This document shows, one piece after another, positions 45,917-56,248 of a stretch of DNA of 64,000 nt. How positions within the stretch are numbered: position 1 is the stretch's first letter; each line of letters opens with the position of its first letter. The notes beneath the pieces are model-generated. The model ran no database searches, was not told the origin of the DNA, and saw only the letters and a program-made list of their open reading frames with translations. Origin of the DNA: Flavobacterium sp. J27 (GTDB lineage Bacteria; Bacteroidota; Bacteroidia; Flavobacteriales; Flavobacteriaceae); the NCBI RefSeq assembly GCF_004303025.1, contig NZ_PJQW01000001.1:393435-457434 (forward strand), read 5' to 3'. Both the position numbers and the translations under genes were made by a program.

Positions 45917-45987
45917 TGGCCCATGGTGTAATGGTAACACTCCGGTTTTTGGTACCGTCATTCAAGGTTCGAGTCCTTGTGGGCCAA
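45917..45987 (+). tRNA. tRNA-Gln (anticodon UUG)
   Basis: A full cloverleaf is visible. The acceptor stem TGGCCCA/TGGGCCA is perfect. The anticodon loop TTTTGGT has TTG at the anticodon, and the T arm is CAAGG-TTCGAGT-CCTTG. The discriminator base is A at 45987. The 3' CCA is not encoded. The first pair of the anticodon stem is C/T, a mismatch. It has its own promoter and terminator. Confidence 0.95.
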
Positions 45988-45988
45988 C

Positions 45989-46018
45989 AAAAAAGCCTCT
46001 CAATTGAGAGGCTTTTTT
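45989..46018. terminator. Bidirectional intrinsic terminator for tRNA-Gln and usp gene
   Basis: A perfect palindrome with AAAAAAGCCTCTC on one arm and GAGAGGCTTTTTT on the other, centred on AATT. It sits directly after the tRNA and 18 bases past the usp stop, giving a T run in each direction. Confidence 0.92.
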
Positions 46019-46035
46019 ATTTCTTTTGTTTTTTA

Positions 46036-46860
46036 TTATATTTTAAAAGTTATAACGGGTCTTTTAGCGTGATTTACTAGGTCTTCACTAATGCTTCCAT
46101 TAAAAAAATGTGAGATTCCTTTTCTTCCATGCGTGCTCATTCCTATAATATCTGCATTTATGCTTTTTGCAAAATGAAGAATCCCTTTTTCTACATTAAT
46201 ATCATTGTAAATATGTGTAGAGTAACTGTTGATAGAAAAATGTGAAACAAAATCATCCATTATTTTTTGAGCAACACGTGTTGATTTGAAATTGTTAGGG
46301 GTGTTTATGTTTACTAAATGAATGTGAGAATTGAATTTGTTTGCAAAGTCAACTACCTTTTCAAAAGGTTTTTTTATTTCGTCAGAAAAATCAGAAGCAA
46401 AAACAAAATCTCTAGCACTAAAATCGGTTTCTTCTCGTTTAATAACTAAAACAGGGATGTCGGCATTTCTAACTACTTTTTCGGTATTTGAACCAATGAA
46501 CATTTCTTGGAAACCACTTGCGCCGTGTGAACCCATTACAATTAAATCTGCATTGTGTGTTTTTTGATTGTTCATTATTCCGTCAAAAGCAATTTCAAAT
46601 TGAATTACTTTTGTTGTTTTGATGCCTTGTAGGTATGAGGCATTTATTAAATTGTCTAATTTTGCAATTGCTGCATTTTTAAACAACATTAATTCTGGTA
46701 TTTCGTGTGAAGAAGTTATAGCATCATTTCCTGTAGTAGGCAATTCTAGCATGTGAATAAGGATGATTTCACTATCATCTTTTTTGGCAATTTGAGCAGC
46801 TACTTTTAGGGCGTATTCAGCATGTTTTGAAAAATCTGTGGGTACTAAAATTTTTTTCAT
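46036..46860 (-). CDS. Universal stress protein with two UspA domains
   Basis: A 274-residue protein with two UspA domains. The first has KILVPTDFSKHAEYAL and MGSHGASGFQEMFIGSNTEK; the second ends GMSTHGRKGISHFFNGSISE. The G-rich ATP-binding pattern is partly kept in both, so nucleotide binding is likely. The protein is probably a stress-survival factor; its precise role is unknown. No exact -7 element found upstream. Confidence 0.93.
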   Translation of the reverse strand: MKKILVPTDFSKHAEYALKVAAQIAKKDDSEIILIHMLELPTTGNDAITSSHEIPELMLFKNAAIAKLDNLINASYLQGIKTTKVIQFEIAFDGIMNNQKTHNADLIVMGSHGASGFQEMFIGSNTEKVVRNADIPVLVIKREETDFSARDFVFASDFSDEIKKPFEKVVDFANKFNSHIHLVNINTPNNFKSTRVAQKIMDDFVSHFSINSYSTHIYNDINVEKGILHFAKSINADIIGMSTHGRKGISHFFNGSISEDLVNHAKRPVITFKI

Positions 46861-46960
46861 AAATATATAATTTTTGAAATTTTAATTGTAAAAGTTTACA
46901 TCATAAAGTTACTGATTATATTCTAATTAAACAATTATTTTAAATTAAAAAAATATTATG

Positions 46961-46968
46961 TATATTTG
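46961..46968 (+). promoter_or_regulatory. -7 promoter element of the rimP-nusA-infB operon
   Basis: TATATTTG is an exact TAnnTTTG match 65 bases ahead of the rimP start. The expected transcript start is about 46975, placing the hairpin at 46999-47019 in the leader. Confidence 0.6.
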
Positions 46969-46998
46969 CATCGGTTATTTATAAAATGATTAAATAAT

Positions 46999-47026
46999 GA
47001 GGCACGCACTGCGTGCCTCTTTTTAT
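46999..47026 (+). promoter_or_regulatory. Terminator-like hairpin in the rimP leader (putative attenuator)
   Basis: A perfect 9-bp GC-rich stem (GAGGCACGC with GCGTGCCTC, loop ACT) is followed by TTTTTAT. It is 6 bases before the rimP start and after its promoter, so it would act inside the operon leader. Because nusA encodes a termination factor, feedback control of the operon is a plausible inference. Confidence 0.65.
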
Positions 47027-47032
47027 AAAAAT

Positions 47033-47500
47033 ATGACATTTAAAGAAGAGGTAAATCGGTTGTTAGAAGGGGTTTTACAAGAACGTTCGTCGCTTTTTTT
47101 GATTGATTTAAAAGTAGATGATTCCTATAAAATTAATATAGTTTTAGATGGGGATAATGGAGTTACGTTACAAGATTGTGTGGATGTGAGTCGAGCAATA
47201 GATGCTAATTTAGATGGAGAAAAATACGATTTTAGTCTTGAGGTAGCCTCTGCGGGTTTATCTAGTCCGCTTAAGTTGGTAAGACAATATAAAAAAAATA
47301 TAGGCAGAAATTTAAAGGTTAAGACAACAAGTGCTCAAGAGATAGAAGCTTTGCTTACTGAGGCTAATGATGAGAGAATAACATTGAAATGGAAAGCAAG
47401 AGAACCAAAAAAAATTGGAAAAGGTAAAGAAACAGTAGAAAAAACTGTAAATTTGCTTTATTCTGAAATTAAAGAAGCTACAGTAATAGTATTATTTTAA
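47033..47500 (+). CDS. rimP: Ribosome maturation factor RimP
   Basis: RimP aids maturation of the 30S ribosomal subunit. With the ATG at 47033-47035 the protein is 155 residues starting [14 protein letters not shown]. Family blocks: [40 protein letters not shown]. The frame is open 12 codons upstream, but that part would lie in the attenuator-like hairpin, so the downstream ATG is chosen. First gene of rimP-nusA-infB. Confidence 0.95.
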   Translation: MTFKEEVNRLLEGVLQERSSLFLIDLKVDDSYKINIVLDGDNGVTLQDCVDVSRAIDANLDGEKYDFSLEVASAGLSSPLKLVRQYKKNIGRNLKVKTTSAQEIEALLTEANDERITLKWKAREPKKIGKGKETVEKTVNLLYSEIKEATVIVLF

Positions 47501-47513
47501 ATAAAGAGTTGAC

Positions 47514-48752
47514 ATGGAAAATATTGCGTTAATAGAATCGTTTTCAGAATTTAAAGACGATAAGCTCATAGATAGAGTTACCTTAATGGCAATTTTAGAA
47601 GATGTGTTTAGAAATGCATTGAAGAAAAAATACGGTTCAGATGATAATTTTGACATCATTATAAATCCTGATAAAGGAGATATGGAGATATGGAGAAATA
47701 GAACTGTGGTAGAAAATGGAGAGGTTGAAGATGAAAACTCTGAAATTTCATTGGCAGATGCAAGAAAAATTGAACCAGATTTTGAAGTAGGGGAAGAAGT
47801 GTCTGAAGAGGTAAAATTGTTTCAATTAGGAAGGAGAGCTATTTTGGCTTTACGTCAAAATTTAATTTCAAAAATTCATGAACATGACAATACAAATCTT
47901 TACAAGCAGTTTAAAGGTTTAGTAGGAGATATTTACACAGCAGAAGTGCACCATGTAAGACCAAAAATGGTAGTTTTAATGGATGATGATGGGAATGAGA
48001 TTGTGTTGCCAAAAGAAAAGCAAATTCCTAATGATTATTTTAAAAAAGGAGATAATGTTAGAGGGATTATAGAAAGTGTTGAGTTAAAAGGGAATAAGCC
48101 TCAAATTTTAATGTCTAGAACTGCACCAGAGTTTCTTGAAAAATTATTTGAGCAAGAAATTCCAGAAGTTTTTGACGGTTTAATTAATGTTAAAAAAGTA
48201 GTAAGAATTCCAGGTGAAAAAGCAAAAGTAGCGGTAGATTCTTATGATGATAGAATTGATCCTGTAGGAGCATGTGTAGGGATGAAGGGTTCAAGAATTC
48301 ATGGAATTGTTCGTGAATTAGGAAATGAGAATATAGATGTAATTAATTATACAAGCAATATTCAATTATATATAACTAGAGCGTTAAGCCCTGCTAAAGT
48401 ATCTTCAGTAAAAATTGATGAAGAAACTAAAAAAGCAGAAGTGTTTTTGAAAGTTGAAGAAGTTTCTAAAGCAATTGGTAGAGGAGGATACAATATTAAG
48501 CTAGCTAGTTTGTTAACGGGTTATGAATTAGATGTAATTAGAGAAGGAGTTGTAGAAGTTGATGATGTAGAGTTAAGAGAATTTTCTGATGAAATAGATG
48601 CTTGGGTAATAGAAGAATTTGAAAAAATAGGTTTAGATACTGCTAGAAGTGTTTTAGGTCAAGATGTGGAAGATTTAGTTAGAAGAACAGATCTAGAAGA
48701 AGAAACGATATTAGAAGTTATTCGTATCTTGAAAGAAGAATTAGAAGATTAA
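47514..48752 (+). CDS. nusA: Transcription termination/antitermination factor NusA
   Basis: The 412-residue protein has the N-terminal RNA polymerase-binding domain (MENIALIESFSEFKDDKLID), an S1 domain (GDIYTAEVHHV), and two KH domains (DPVGACVGMKGSRIHGIV and KAIGRGGYNIKLASLLTG). It ends after a short tail, without the acidic repeats of the E. coli protein, which is normal for Bacteroidota. It binds nascent RNA and controls pausing and termination. It begins 13 bases after rimP. Confidence 0.98.
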   Translation: MENIALIESFSEFKDDKLIDRVTLMAILEDVFRNALKKKYGSDDNFDIIINPDKGDMEIWRNRTVVENGEVEDENSEISLADARKIEPDFEVGEEVSEEVKLFQLGRRAILALRQNLISKIHEHDNTNLYKQFKGLVGDIYTAEVHHVRPKMVVLMDDDGNEIVLPKEKQIPNDYFKKGDNVRGIIESVELKGNKPQILMSRTAPEFLEKLFEQEIPEVFDGLINVKKVVRIPGEKAKVAVDSYDDRIDPVGACVGMKGSRIHGIVRELGNENIDVINYTSNIQLYITRALSPAKVSSVKIDEETKKAEVFLKVEEVSKAIGRGGYNIKLASLLTGYELDVIREGVVEVDDVELREFSDEIDAWVIEEFEKIGLDTARSVLGQDVEDLVRRTDLEEETILEVIRILKEELED

Positions 48753-48806
48753 CTTTTAAAAGGTATAAATAACACACAAAACAAAAAGAATTAGAAAAAA
48801 GATTAT

Positions 48807-51623
48807 ATGTCTGACAAAAGAGTTATAAGAATCAATAAAGTTTTAAGGGAGTTAAACATTTCTCTAGATAGAGCTGTGGATTTTTTAAAAGAAAAAGATC
48901 ATGAAATTGAGGCAAGTCCTAATGCTAAAATATCACAAGAGGAATACGATGTCTTATGCAGTCAATTTTCAGCCGATAAAGGTAAGAAAGTAGCCTCTCT
49001 TGAAGTAAGTGAAGAAAAAAAGAAAGAGAAAGAAGCTCTTAAAAAAGAGATAGAAAAAGAGGTGGAAATTAAACGTCAGCATGAAGAACTGCAAAAACAA
49101 GAAGTGATCAAAGCAAGAGCTTCTTTAGCAGGTCCAAAAGCAGTAGGAAGAATTGATTTAAATCCTAAAAAGGTGGAACCAAAACAAGAAACTCCCGTTG
49201 TTGAGGAAAAACCAGTTGAAAAAGAAGAACCAAAACAAGAGAAACCTGTTGTTGTAGAAAAGCCTAAGGTTGAACCAGAAAAACCTGTGGTTAGAGTAGT
49301 AGAAAAAGTACAACAGCCTAAAGTAGTTATTACGCCTGCTGCAGAAAAAAATAAACCACAAGAAACCACTCCTGGTGAGGAAGATAAAATAGCGACAAAC
49401 TATCAAAAATTATCTGGGGCAACTTTTACAGGCCAAAAAATTGATTTAAGTCAATTTAATAAACCTAAAAAGAAAATAGAGCCAAGAAAAGACATTAAAA
49501 AACCAGGTGATTCAAAAGCGCCAAATGCAAATGGAGGAGCTAATAATAACAATAATTCAAATAAGAATAAAAGAAAAAGGATAACCAAGCCAGCACCTGG
49601 AGCAAATAACAACAATTCGTTTGGTCAACAGCAAGGAGCAGGCGGTCCTAAAAAAGATTTCTCTAAAGATAGATTTAATAAAGGTAAAAAAGTGGTGGTT
49701 CAAAAAACAGAACCAACAGAAGAAGAGGTTAAAAATCAAATTAAAGAAACTTTAGAAAGACTTCAAGGTAAAGGTAAAAAAGGTTCGAAAGCAGCTAAAT
49801 ATAGAAAAGATAAAAGAGATTCACACCGCCAACGTGTTGATGATGAACTACAACAACAAGATTTAGAAAGTAAAATCTTAAAAGTAACCGAATTTGTTAC
49901 TGTTGGTGAAATAGCCTCTTTAATGGATGTGCCAATTACTAAAGTTATTGGAACCTGTATGTCACTTGGTATTATGGTTACTATGAATCAAAGATTAGAT
50001 GCAGAAACCTTATCTATTGTGGCAGATGAGTTTGGATATGAAGTAGAATTTATTACAACAGATATTGAAGAAGCTGCTGAGATAATAGAAGATAATCCGG
50101 AAGATTTAAAACATAGAGCTCCTATAGTTACGGTTATGGGACACGTTGATCATGGTAAAACATCCTTATTGGATTACATTCGTGAAGAAAATGTAATTGC
50201 GGGAGAATCTGGAGGAATCACGCAACATATTGGAGCATATAGTGTAGCGTTAGAAGATGGTCAAAAAATTGCATTCTTAGATACACCTGGTCACGAAGCC
50301 TTTACAGCAATGCGTGCTCGTGGTGCTCAAGTAACCGATATAGCTATCATTGTAATTGCTGCTGACGACGACATCATGCCACAAACAAAAGAGGCAATTA
50401 GTCATGCACAAGCAGCAGGTGTACCAATGATTTTTGCAATCAATAAAGTGGATAAGCCAACTGCTAATCCAGAAAAAATAAAGGAAAGATTAGCTGGTAT
50501 GAATTTATTAGTAGAAGATTGGGGTGGAAAATATCAATCTCACGACATCTCTGCTAAAACAGGTTTAGGTGTAAAAGAGCTTTTGGAAAAAGTATTGCTT
50601 GAAGCTGAAGTTTTAGAATTAAAAGCAAATCCTACTAAAAATGCATTGGGAACTGTTGTAGAGGCTCAGTTAGATAAAGGACGTGGTTATGTGGCAACAA
50701 TTTTGGTACAAGCAGGAACTTTAAGGATAGGAGATTATATGCTTGCAGGAAAAAATCATGGAAAAATTAAAGCCATGTTTGATGAAAGAGGCCACAATGT
50801 AACAGAAGCAGGTCCTTCAACCCCTGTCTCTATTTTAGGTTTAGATGGTGCTCCAACAGCTGGTGATAAGTTTAATGTCTATGAAGATGAAAGAGAAGCT
50901 AAACAAATCGCTGCAAAACGTACACAATTACAACGTGAACAATCTGCAAGAGTTAAAAAGCATACTACTTTAGATGAAATTGGAAGACGTATTGCTTTAG
51001 GTCAATTTAAAGAATTAAATATTATAATCAAAGGGGATGTTGATGGTTCGGTTGAAGCATTATCTGATTCATTCTCAAAATTATCTACAGAAGAAATTGA
51101 AGTGAAGATAATTCACAAAGGAGTTGGTGCTATTACAGAATCAGATGTGTTATTAGCTTCTGCATCAGATGCCATTATAATTGGATTTAATGTTCGACCT
51201 CAAGGAAATGCTAAAGCATTAGCTGAAAAAGAAGAAATCGATATTAGAAATTATTCAATTATTTATGCAGCTATTGATGATTTAAAAGATGCAATGGAAG
51301 GGATGTTATCTCCTGAACTAAAAGAAGAAATCACTGGTACAGCTGAAATCAGAGAATTGTTCAAAATTTCTAAAGTGGGAACTATTGCTGGATGTATGGT
51401 AACAGATGGTAAAATATTCAGAAATTCACAAATACGTTTGATTAGAGAAGGTGTAGTTATCTATACAGGTGAATTAGCAACTTTAAAACGTTTCAAAGAC
51501 GATGTTAAAGAAGTTTCAAAAGGATACGATTGTGGTATGCAAATAAAAGATTATAATGATCTTAAAGAATACGATACCATTGAAGCATTCCAAGAAGTGG
51601 AAGTTAAAAAGAAACTAAAATAA
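48807..51623 (+). CDS. infB: Translation initiation factor IF-2
   Basis: IF-2 (938 residues) is a GTPase that brings initiator tRNA to the 30S subunit. The N-terminal 400 residues are Lys/Glu/Pro/Asn-rich and flexible. G motifs are visible: GHVDHGKT (about residues 445-452), [14 protein letters not shown] and SAKTG. The C-terminal domain includes [12 protein letters not shown]. Third gene of the rimP operon, closed by a terminator 22 bases downstream. Confidence 0.98.
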   Translation: MSDKRVIRINKVLRELNISLDRAVDFLKEKDHEIEASPNAKISQEEYDVLCSQFSADKGKKVASLEVSEEKKKEKEALKKEIEKEVEIKRQHEELQKQEVIKARASLAGPKAVGRIDLNPKKVEPKQETPVVEEKPVEKEEPKQEKPVVVEKPKVEPEKPVVRVVEKVQQPKVVITPAAEKNKPQETTPGEEDKIATNYQKLSGATFTGQKIDLSQFNKPKKKIEPRKDIKKPGDSKAPNANGGANNNNNSNKNKRKRITKPAPGANNNNSFGQQQGAGGPKKDFSKDRFNKGKKVVVQKTEPTEEEVKNQIKETLERLQGKGKKGSKAAKYRKDKRDSHRQRVDDELQQQDLESKILKVTEFVTVGEIASLMDVPITKVIGTCMSLGIMVTMNQRLDAETLSIVADEFGYEVEFITTDIEEAAEIIEDNPEDLKHRAPIVTVMGHVDHGKTSLLDYIREENVIAGESGGITQHIGAYSVALEDGQKIAFLDTPGHEAFTAMRARGAQVTDIAIIVIAADDDIMPQTKEAISHAQAAGVPMIFAINKVDKPTANPEKIKERLAGMNLLVEDWGGKYQSHDISAKTGLGVKELLEKVLLEAEVLELKANPTKNALGTVVEAQLDKGRGYVATILVQAGTLRIGDYMLAGKNHGKIKAMFDERGHNVTEAGPSTPVSILGLDGAPTAGDKFNVYEDEREAKQIAAKRTQLQREQSARVKKHTTLDEIGRRIALGQFKELNIIIKGDVDGSVEALSDSFSKLSTEEIEVKIIHKGVGAITESDVLLASASDAIIIGFNVRPQGNAKALAEKEEIDIRNYSIIYAAIDDLKDAMEGMLSPELKEEITGTAEIRELFKISKVGTIAGCMVTDGKIFRNSQIRLIREGVVIYTGELATLKRFKDDVKEVSKGYDCGMQIKDYNDLKEYDTIEAFQEVEVKKKLK

Positions 51624-51645
51624 ATTTTTAATAAAATTAAAATTC

Positions 51646-51678
51646 AGGAGATCATTTTTTGGTCTCCTTTTTTTTTTG
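51646..51678 (+). terminator. Intrinsic terminator after infB
   Basis: An 8-bp stem with one G-U pair (AGGAGATC with GGTCTCCT, 7-base loop) is followed by at least eight T. Confidence 0.88.
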
Positions 51679-51746
51679 AAAAAAAATGGGTAATGTATTT
51701 TATTTATCCACACTAGAAAGAAATGTTTAATTTAAAAATAAACCAA

Positions 51747-53978
51747 ATGAAACAAAATTTTTTCTTTCTTTTATTGCTGACTTCCTTGTTTACACAAGCA
51801 CAATTAAACTTTAAGTTTGATTTTAGAACAACAGGCGGTGTACCCATTTTTACTACTCCTACTTATACTTATCCAGGTATTTCTAATGTTACTGTTATAA
51901 ACGTTGATTTATCAAATTATATTTGTGAAGGAGAAGATGTTGTTATTAGAAACTTATCTAACGGAACTTATTCTAGTTCAACTATAGATAATAGTACTTT
52001 ATGGGATGGTAAATGGGGAGTATGGGGAATTCCTCCTGGTTCTATTCCTACATGGACAGTAACATCAAATGTTTTTGATAATCAATTATGGAATACTGGC
52101 GTAAACTCGCAAACAGTGACTATCCCTAATATTGCTCCTGCAGGAAATATTTATATGAATTCTGGAAATGATCCTAATTATGCTTATCATCATTTACTTG
52201 TTGCACCATTGTTAAATAGTCACTATCATGAAGTATATAATTCAAATGCTGGATGTTCAAGAGTATTAGTTCTAAAAATGAAGGTTAAAAAAGCTCCAAA
52301 TTGTTTGGTGTCTAGTTTGTCATTATGTGAAGGTGAATTACTAAGCGATGCTAGTCTTGGTTTAGAAAGTGGTGTAACTATTTCAAATTGGGCTCCTTTT
52401 GATCCAAGAGTTACTGCACCCACAACTACAACTAATTTTACATATACTTTGTCTAATGGAACCTGTTCTTACAATTGCTCTCTGAATTTAAAAGTTTTAA
52501 AACCAGAAAAGGATTTCTTATCAGACGCTACAGTTTGTTATGAAGACCTGCCTTTTCTAAGTTCAACAGGGGTATATGATTCTTGGACATCAAATTCTGG
52601 AGTTACTTCAATAACAGTAAACGGGGTTTCTGTTTTTGATTTTGATACGGGACTAATGAATCCTACTTATTTTAATACAGACGAGAAATTTACTTTAAAT
52701 CAAACGGGTGTGTACACTATAGGTGTTACGTATTCTTTTTTTAATCAAGGGAATGTAACATGTACAAAATATTATACGATTAATGTAACTAAAGCCATAA
52801 AAATAAATTTACCAAGTTTGTTTACTTTTTGTAATGGTTATGAAATGATTTGTGGTCCTGCAGCTCCAACTGGTTATGTGTATAATTATCAATGGTTAGG
52901 GCCTGATCCAGTAACAATGACTTCAACTGTACTATCAACAGCTTCCTGTTTTACTCCTAGTGTAGATGGAAATTATTTCTTAACGGTAACCAATCAATAT
53001 GGATGTAAAGTTAAGCATCTATTTAAAGTTTCTACAGGTATTCCAATGCCTATTTTAAATGATATATCGGTTTGTAAAAATGATCCAATGCCAACAATTT
53101 CTATCGCGGGTCAAGGATATTTAGCTCCTGAATATAGTATTAAATGGTATGTAAATGGAGTTTTGGTTCAAAATAGTGGGGAAACTTTGTTTATGACACC
53201 AGCTACTGGCAGTGTAGTAAAAGTTGTTATCTCTAAGGCTGGATGTAATCCTGTTACCAAAACAATTACGGTAACAATATCGTGTTGTGAGCCAACTGCG
53301 GTTGCATTTGTTGAAAATATTCAAGGTTCTAAAACACATGAAACAAAATATGGGCCAATGGAAATACCTACTGTTTGTTTGCCAAATGTATATGTTGATG
53401 GGGCATTTAGTCAAAATGAAAATAGCTATTTTGTAGAGCTAGCTGAGTTTGATTTGCTCTCTTGGTCTGACGTTACCGTTTTTTATTCAGGTTGGGTTCC
53501 AGGTGGAGTTACTGCACCTAGTCATATGGATGTAAACAATTTACTTGGTTCTAGTGTTTCTTTAGTAGCAGGAAAAGTATATAGATTTAGACTTGCTGTT
53601 GGTCCTACTTGGCATAGTACAGATGTCTTTTTTATCCCTATAAACTGTAGAACTATTCCAGGAGACAGTGCAGATGACCAAGTAGTTTCGATAAAATCTA
53701 AAGGGTTAAATACCAGTCAAGAGAGTCAAGATTCATCACTTTTGTCAAGCTTAAATTTATATCCAAACCCTACTAAAAATTGGGCAGATGTAAGTTTTTT
53801 AAAGTTAGAATCGGGTAGTTATTCTATTTTTACAACTGACGGCAGATTAGTTGCGATGAATCAATTTTCAGGAGTTAATGAATTAAGAATTGATTTTTCT
53901 ATTTATGATCGAGGAATCTATATAGTTCAATTTGCTATTGGTAATGAAAAAATAACTAAACAAATAATTAAAGAATAG
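51747..53978 (+). CDS. T9SS type A cargo protein, adhesin-like
   Basis: A 743-residue secreted protein. The ATG at 51747 gives a normal signal peptide (MKQNFFFLLLLTSLFTQAQ); the frame also opens 8 codons earlier at 51723. The body has several Ig/PKD-like beta segments rich in Thr, Asn and Gly with paired cysteines. The last 75 residues (NLYPNPTKNWADVSF ... DRGIYIVQFAIGNEKITKQI) are a type A T9SS sorting domain. No catalytic motif seen. Probably a surface or secreted adhesin. Confidence 0.88.
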   Translation: MKQNFFFLLLLTSLFTQAQLNFKFDFRTTGGVPIFTTPTYTYPGISNVTVINVDLSNYICEGEDVVIRNLSNGTYSSSTIDNSTLWDGKWGVWGIPPGSIPTWTVTSNVFDNQLWNTGVNSQTVTIPNIAPAGNIYMNSGNDPNYAYHHLLVAPLLNSHYHEVYNSNAGCSRVLVLKMKVKKAPNCLVSSLSLCEGELLSDASLGLESGVTISNWAPFDPRVTAPTTTTNFTYTLSNGTCSYNCSLNLKVLKPEKDFLSDATVCYEDLPFLSSTGVYDSWTSNSGVTSITVNGVSVFDFDTGLMNPTYFNTDEKFTLNQTGVYTIGVTYSFFNQGNVTCTKYYTINVTKAIKINLPSLFTFCNGYEMICGPAAPTGYVYNYQWLGPDPVTMTSTVLSTASCFTPSVDGNYFLTVTNQYGCKVKHLFKVSTGIPMPILNDISVCKNDPMPTISIAGQGYLAPEYSIKWYVNGVLVQNSGETLFMTPATGSVVKVVISKAGCNPVTKTITVTISCCEPTAVAFVENIQGSKTHETKYGPMEIPTVCLPNVYVDGAFSQNENSYFVELAEFDLLSWSDVTVFYSGWVPGGVTAPSHMDVNNLLGSSVSLVAGKVYRFRLAVGPTWHSTDVFFIPINCRTIPGDSADDQVVSIKSKGLNTSQESQDSSLLSSLNLYPNPTKNWADVSFLKLESGSYSIFTTDGRLVAMNQFSGVNELRIDFSIYDRGIYIVQFAIGNEKITKQIIKE

Positions 53979-54010
53979 CCTTAAGAGTTATTAATGAAGA
54001 ATTGAATATA

Positions 54011-54047
54011 AAATTTTAGGCACCATTTCTGGTGCCTAAAATATTTT
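54011..54047. terminator. Bidirectional terminator between T9SS and TonB receptor genes
   Basis: A perfect 12-bp stem (TTTTAGGCACCA with TGGTGCCTAAAA, loop TTTC) serves both convergent genes; it overlaps the receptor stop codon by about two bases. Confidence 0.88.
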
Positions 54048-56241
54048 AAAAACTATATTTTAATCCTCCATAAATGTTTCGTCCAGGAGCATTAATTCCA
54101 GAAGCAAAAACTCTATATTGAGTATCTAAAATGTTTTCAATTCCAGCATATAATGTAGTTGTTTTTAAAATTGAAAAGCTACTTTTGAAGTTATAGGTTT
54201 CCCATGCAGGCATTCCTCCTTCAGGAGCATATTTTTCATTATCTTCTCCGTTTGGAAAATAATCTTTACTACTTTTTTTACCATTATATACCATGTATAT
54301 TTCAAACTGACCCCATTTTTTTTCATATTGCATACCAAGTTTTCCAAAATAGGGAGAGATATGATCTAATGGAGCTTCTTTTTCTTCGACTACTCTTCCA
54401 TAGGTGTAGTTGAAACTAGCGTTAAATTGGATATCATTAACAAGATATCCTTTTACAATTGTAGACAACCCAGTTATGTAAGCTTTCCCTTTATTTTGAT
54501 TAGCTAAAACTTGACTTAAAGTACCGTCATAATTAATTTGTGACTGTCCTTGATATTCAAAATTATCGGTGATAATAACATCAAATAAACGAGTGTAATA
54601 ATAAATGTTCTCAAACTTAAATCGTTTGTTTTTAGATTGTATTACCAAACCAAAATCAGCAGAAATTGTTTTTTCTGGCTTCAAATTTTCATTGGGTACG
54701 ATTAAAAAACCATCTCCAGATTCAAATATTTTTCCAAGATCATCAATATTTGGAACTCTAAAACCAGAAGCAACGTTAGTTTTTAAAGCAACGTTTTTAG
54801 AAGTTTTATGAACCATACCTATAGAACCGCTATAGGTTAAATTTGTTTGTTTTATTTTGGAAAAAGGTAACAGAAAATAGGTGTCATCTTCAATGGTACT
54901 ATTTAAAGTTGTATACCCTAAACGACCACCAACTGCCCAAGAAGTTTTAGAATTAGATTGTTCCGTATACGAAATGTAAATATCGTTTCTAAACATCGAA
55001 TTATCTCCGTTTGGATAACGAGTATCTAATCCCTCAATTGATCCAGTAAAAATATTTTGAGAATAAGCATTAGAATTTAAAGTTTCAAAATAGGATTCAA
55101 AACCATAAAATAATTCTCCTTTTGAGAACTTTTTATTTAAATCAGAAGAAAGTGAATACATGTTTACATTTTCTTTGCGATTTTGTAAATTGTAATTTCC
55201 AAAACGTCTATTATGTCTGCTTTCTTTTGCATTTTGATAAGCAATATTAATACTTAAATTACTATCAAAAATTGCTTTTTGCTTTTCTAATGTATAAGCA
55301 GCCAAAATACGTTGTTGAGGGCCATAATACCATTCAGCATTTCTTAATCCAGTTGATGTAGCGTCAGTTAAGCGGTCATACCTTGGGACATTTGTTGTGG
55401 TAGAAAATTGAAAATTAATATTATGATTGAAACCAGTAGTTGTTTTGTATGCTAATTTTTGTAAAATATTATATTGAGAATAACCAGAAAATTTTTGAAC
55501 ATACTTATTTTCGTTTGAAACCAATACGTCATTGCCATTGATTGTTTCTACATAAGTTTCTCTTTCGCCAAAAAAATCACCATGAGGGTTTTTTCTTTTT
55601 CCCATTTTTACATCGCCAAAATCATTCCATGAAAATAAGGTTAGAGAAGCAAAATCTTTTGTAGCATAATTTAGGTCAAATGCTGCAGATTTTTCTTTAT
55701 TTATACTACTATACCTAGTGTTTACATTACCACTAAAAGAAGAATGTGTATCATTAATGAATTTTGCATTTTTTGTAGTCATGTTAATTGTTCCACCTAA
55801 GGCGTCACTTCCAAAAAGTGTAGAGGTAGGGCCATAAAAAATATCTACATTTTCAAGTATATTTTCGTCTACAGTAATAACATTTTGTAAATGACCTGCT
55901 CTGAAAATTAAATTATTCATTCTAAAACCATCTACTAAAAGTAAAACTCTGCTAGCTTCAAAGCCTCTAATGGCAGGGCTCCCACCTCCTTGTTGTGATT
56001 TCTGAACAAATAATGCTCCCGAATTAGAGAGCATTTCTGCTGTAGTTTGAAAATTTTGAAATTCGATTTGTTTCCGGTTTATCGATTCTACTTCATTAGG
56101 TAAAATCGCTTTGTTTTTTGGCGTTTTACCAGAAGTTACAATAACTTCTTCTAGGCTTTTCGTCTTAATTGAGTCATTTTCTGTTTGACCATAAAAACTA
56201 ATAGAAATAAAAAAACTGCACGAAAAGAAAAATTTTCTCAT
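54046..56241 (-). CDS. TonB-dependent outer-membrane receptor
   Basis: A 731-residue beta-barrel receptor with signal peptide (FISISFYGQ), plug domain (SPAIRGFEASRVLLLVDGFRMNN) with FGSDALGGTINMTTK, and a C-terminal barrel ending in Phe (GGLKYSF). The layout is of the FecA/CirA type for siderophores, vitamin B12 or haem; I cannot name the ligand. No SusD partner is seen, so a starch-type glycan uptake pair is unlikely. The SPOR protein gene is 7 bases upstream, so the two form an operon. Confidence 0.93.
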   Translation of the reverse strand: MRKFFFSCSFFISISFYGQTENDSIKTKSLEEVIVTSGKTPKNKAILPNEVESINRKQIEFQNFQTTAEMLSNSGALFVQKSQQGGGSPAIRGFEASRVLLLVDGFRMNNLIFRAGHLQNVITVDENILENVDIFYGPTSTLFGSDALGGTINMTTKNAKFINDTHSSFSGNVNTRYSSINKEKSAAFDLNYATKDFASLTLFSWNDFGDVKMGKRKNPHGDFFGERETYVETINGNDVLVSNENKYVQKFSGYSQYNILQKLAYKTTTGFNHNINFQFSTTTNVPRYDRLTDATSTGLRNAEWYYGPQQRILAAYTLEKQKAIFDSNLSINIAYQNAKESRHNRRFGNYNLQNRKENVNMYSLSSDLNKKFSKGELFYGFESYFETLNSNAYSQNIFTGSIEGLDTRYPNGDNSMFRNDIYISYTEQSNSKTSWAVGGRLGYTTLNSTIEDDTYFLLPFSKIKQTNLTYSGSIGMVHKTSKNVALKTNVASGFRVPNIDDLGKIFESGDGFLIVPNENLKPEKTISADFGLVIQSKNKRFKFENIYYYTRLFDVIITDNFEYQGQSQINYDGTLSQVLANQNKGKAYITGLSTIVKGYLVNDIQFNASFNYTYGRVVEEKEAPLDHISPYFGKLGMQYEKKWGQFEIYMVYNGKKSSKDYFPNGEDNEKYAPEGGMPAWETYNFKSSFSILKTTTLYAGIENILDTQYRVFASGINAPGRNIYGGLKYSF

Positions 56242-56248
56242 TGATATA

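Noticed and set aside
49076..49406. Minus-strand frames opposite the infB N-terminus
   Set aside because: The low-complexity Lys/Glu/Pro region of IF-2 gives long antisense frames by composition alone.
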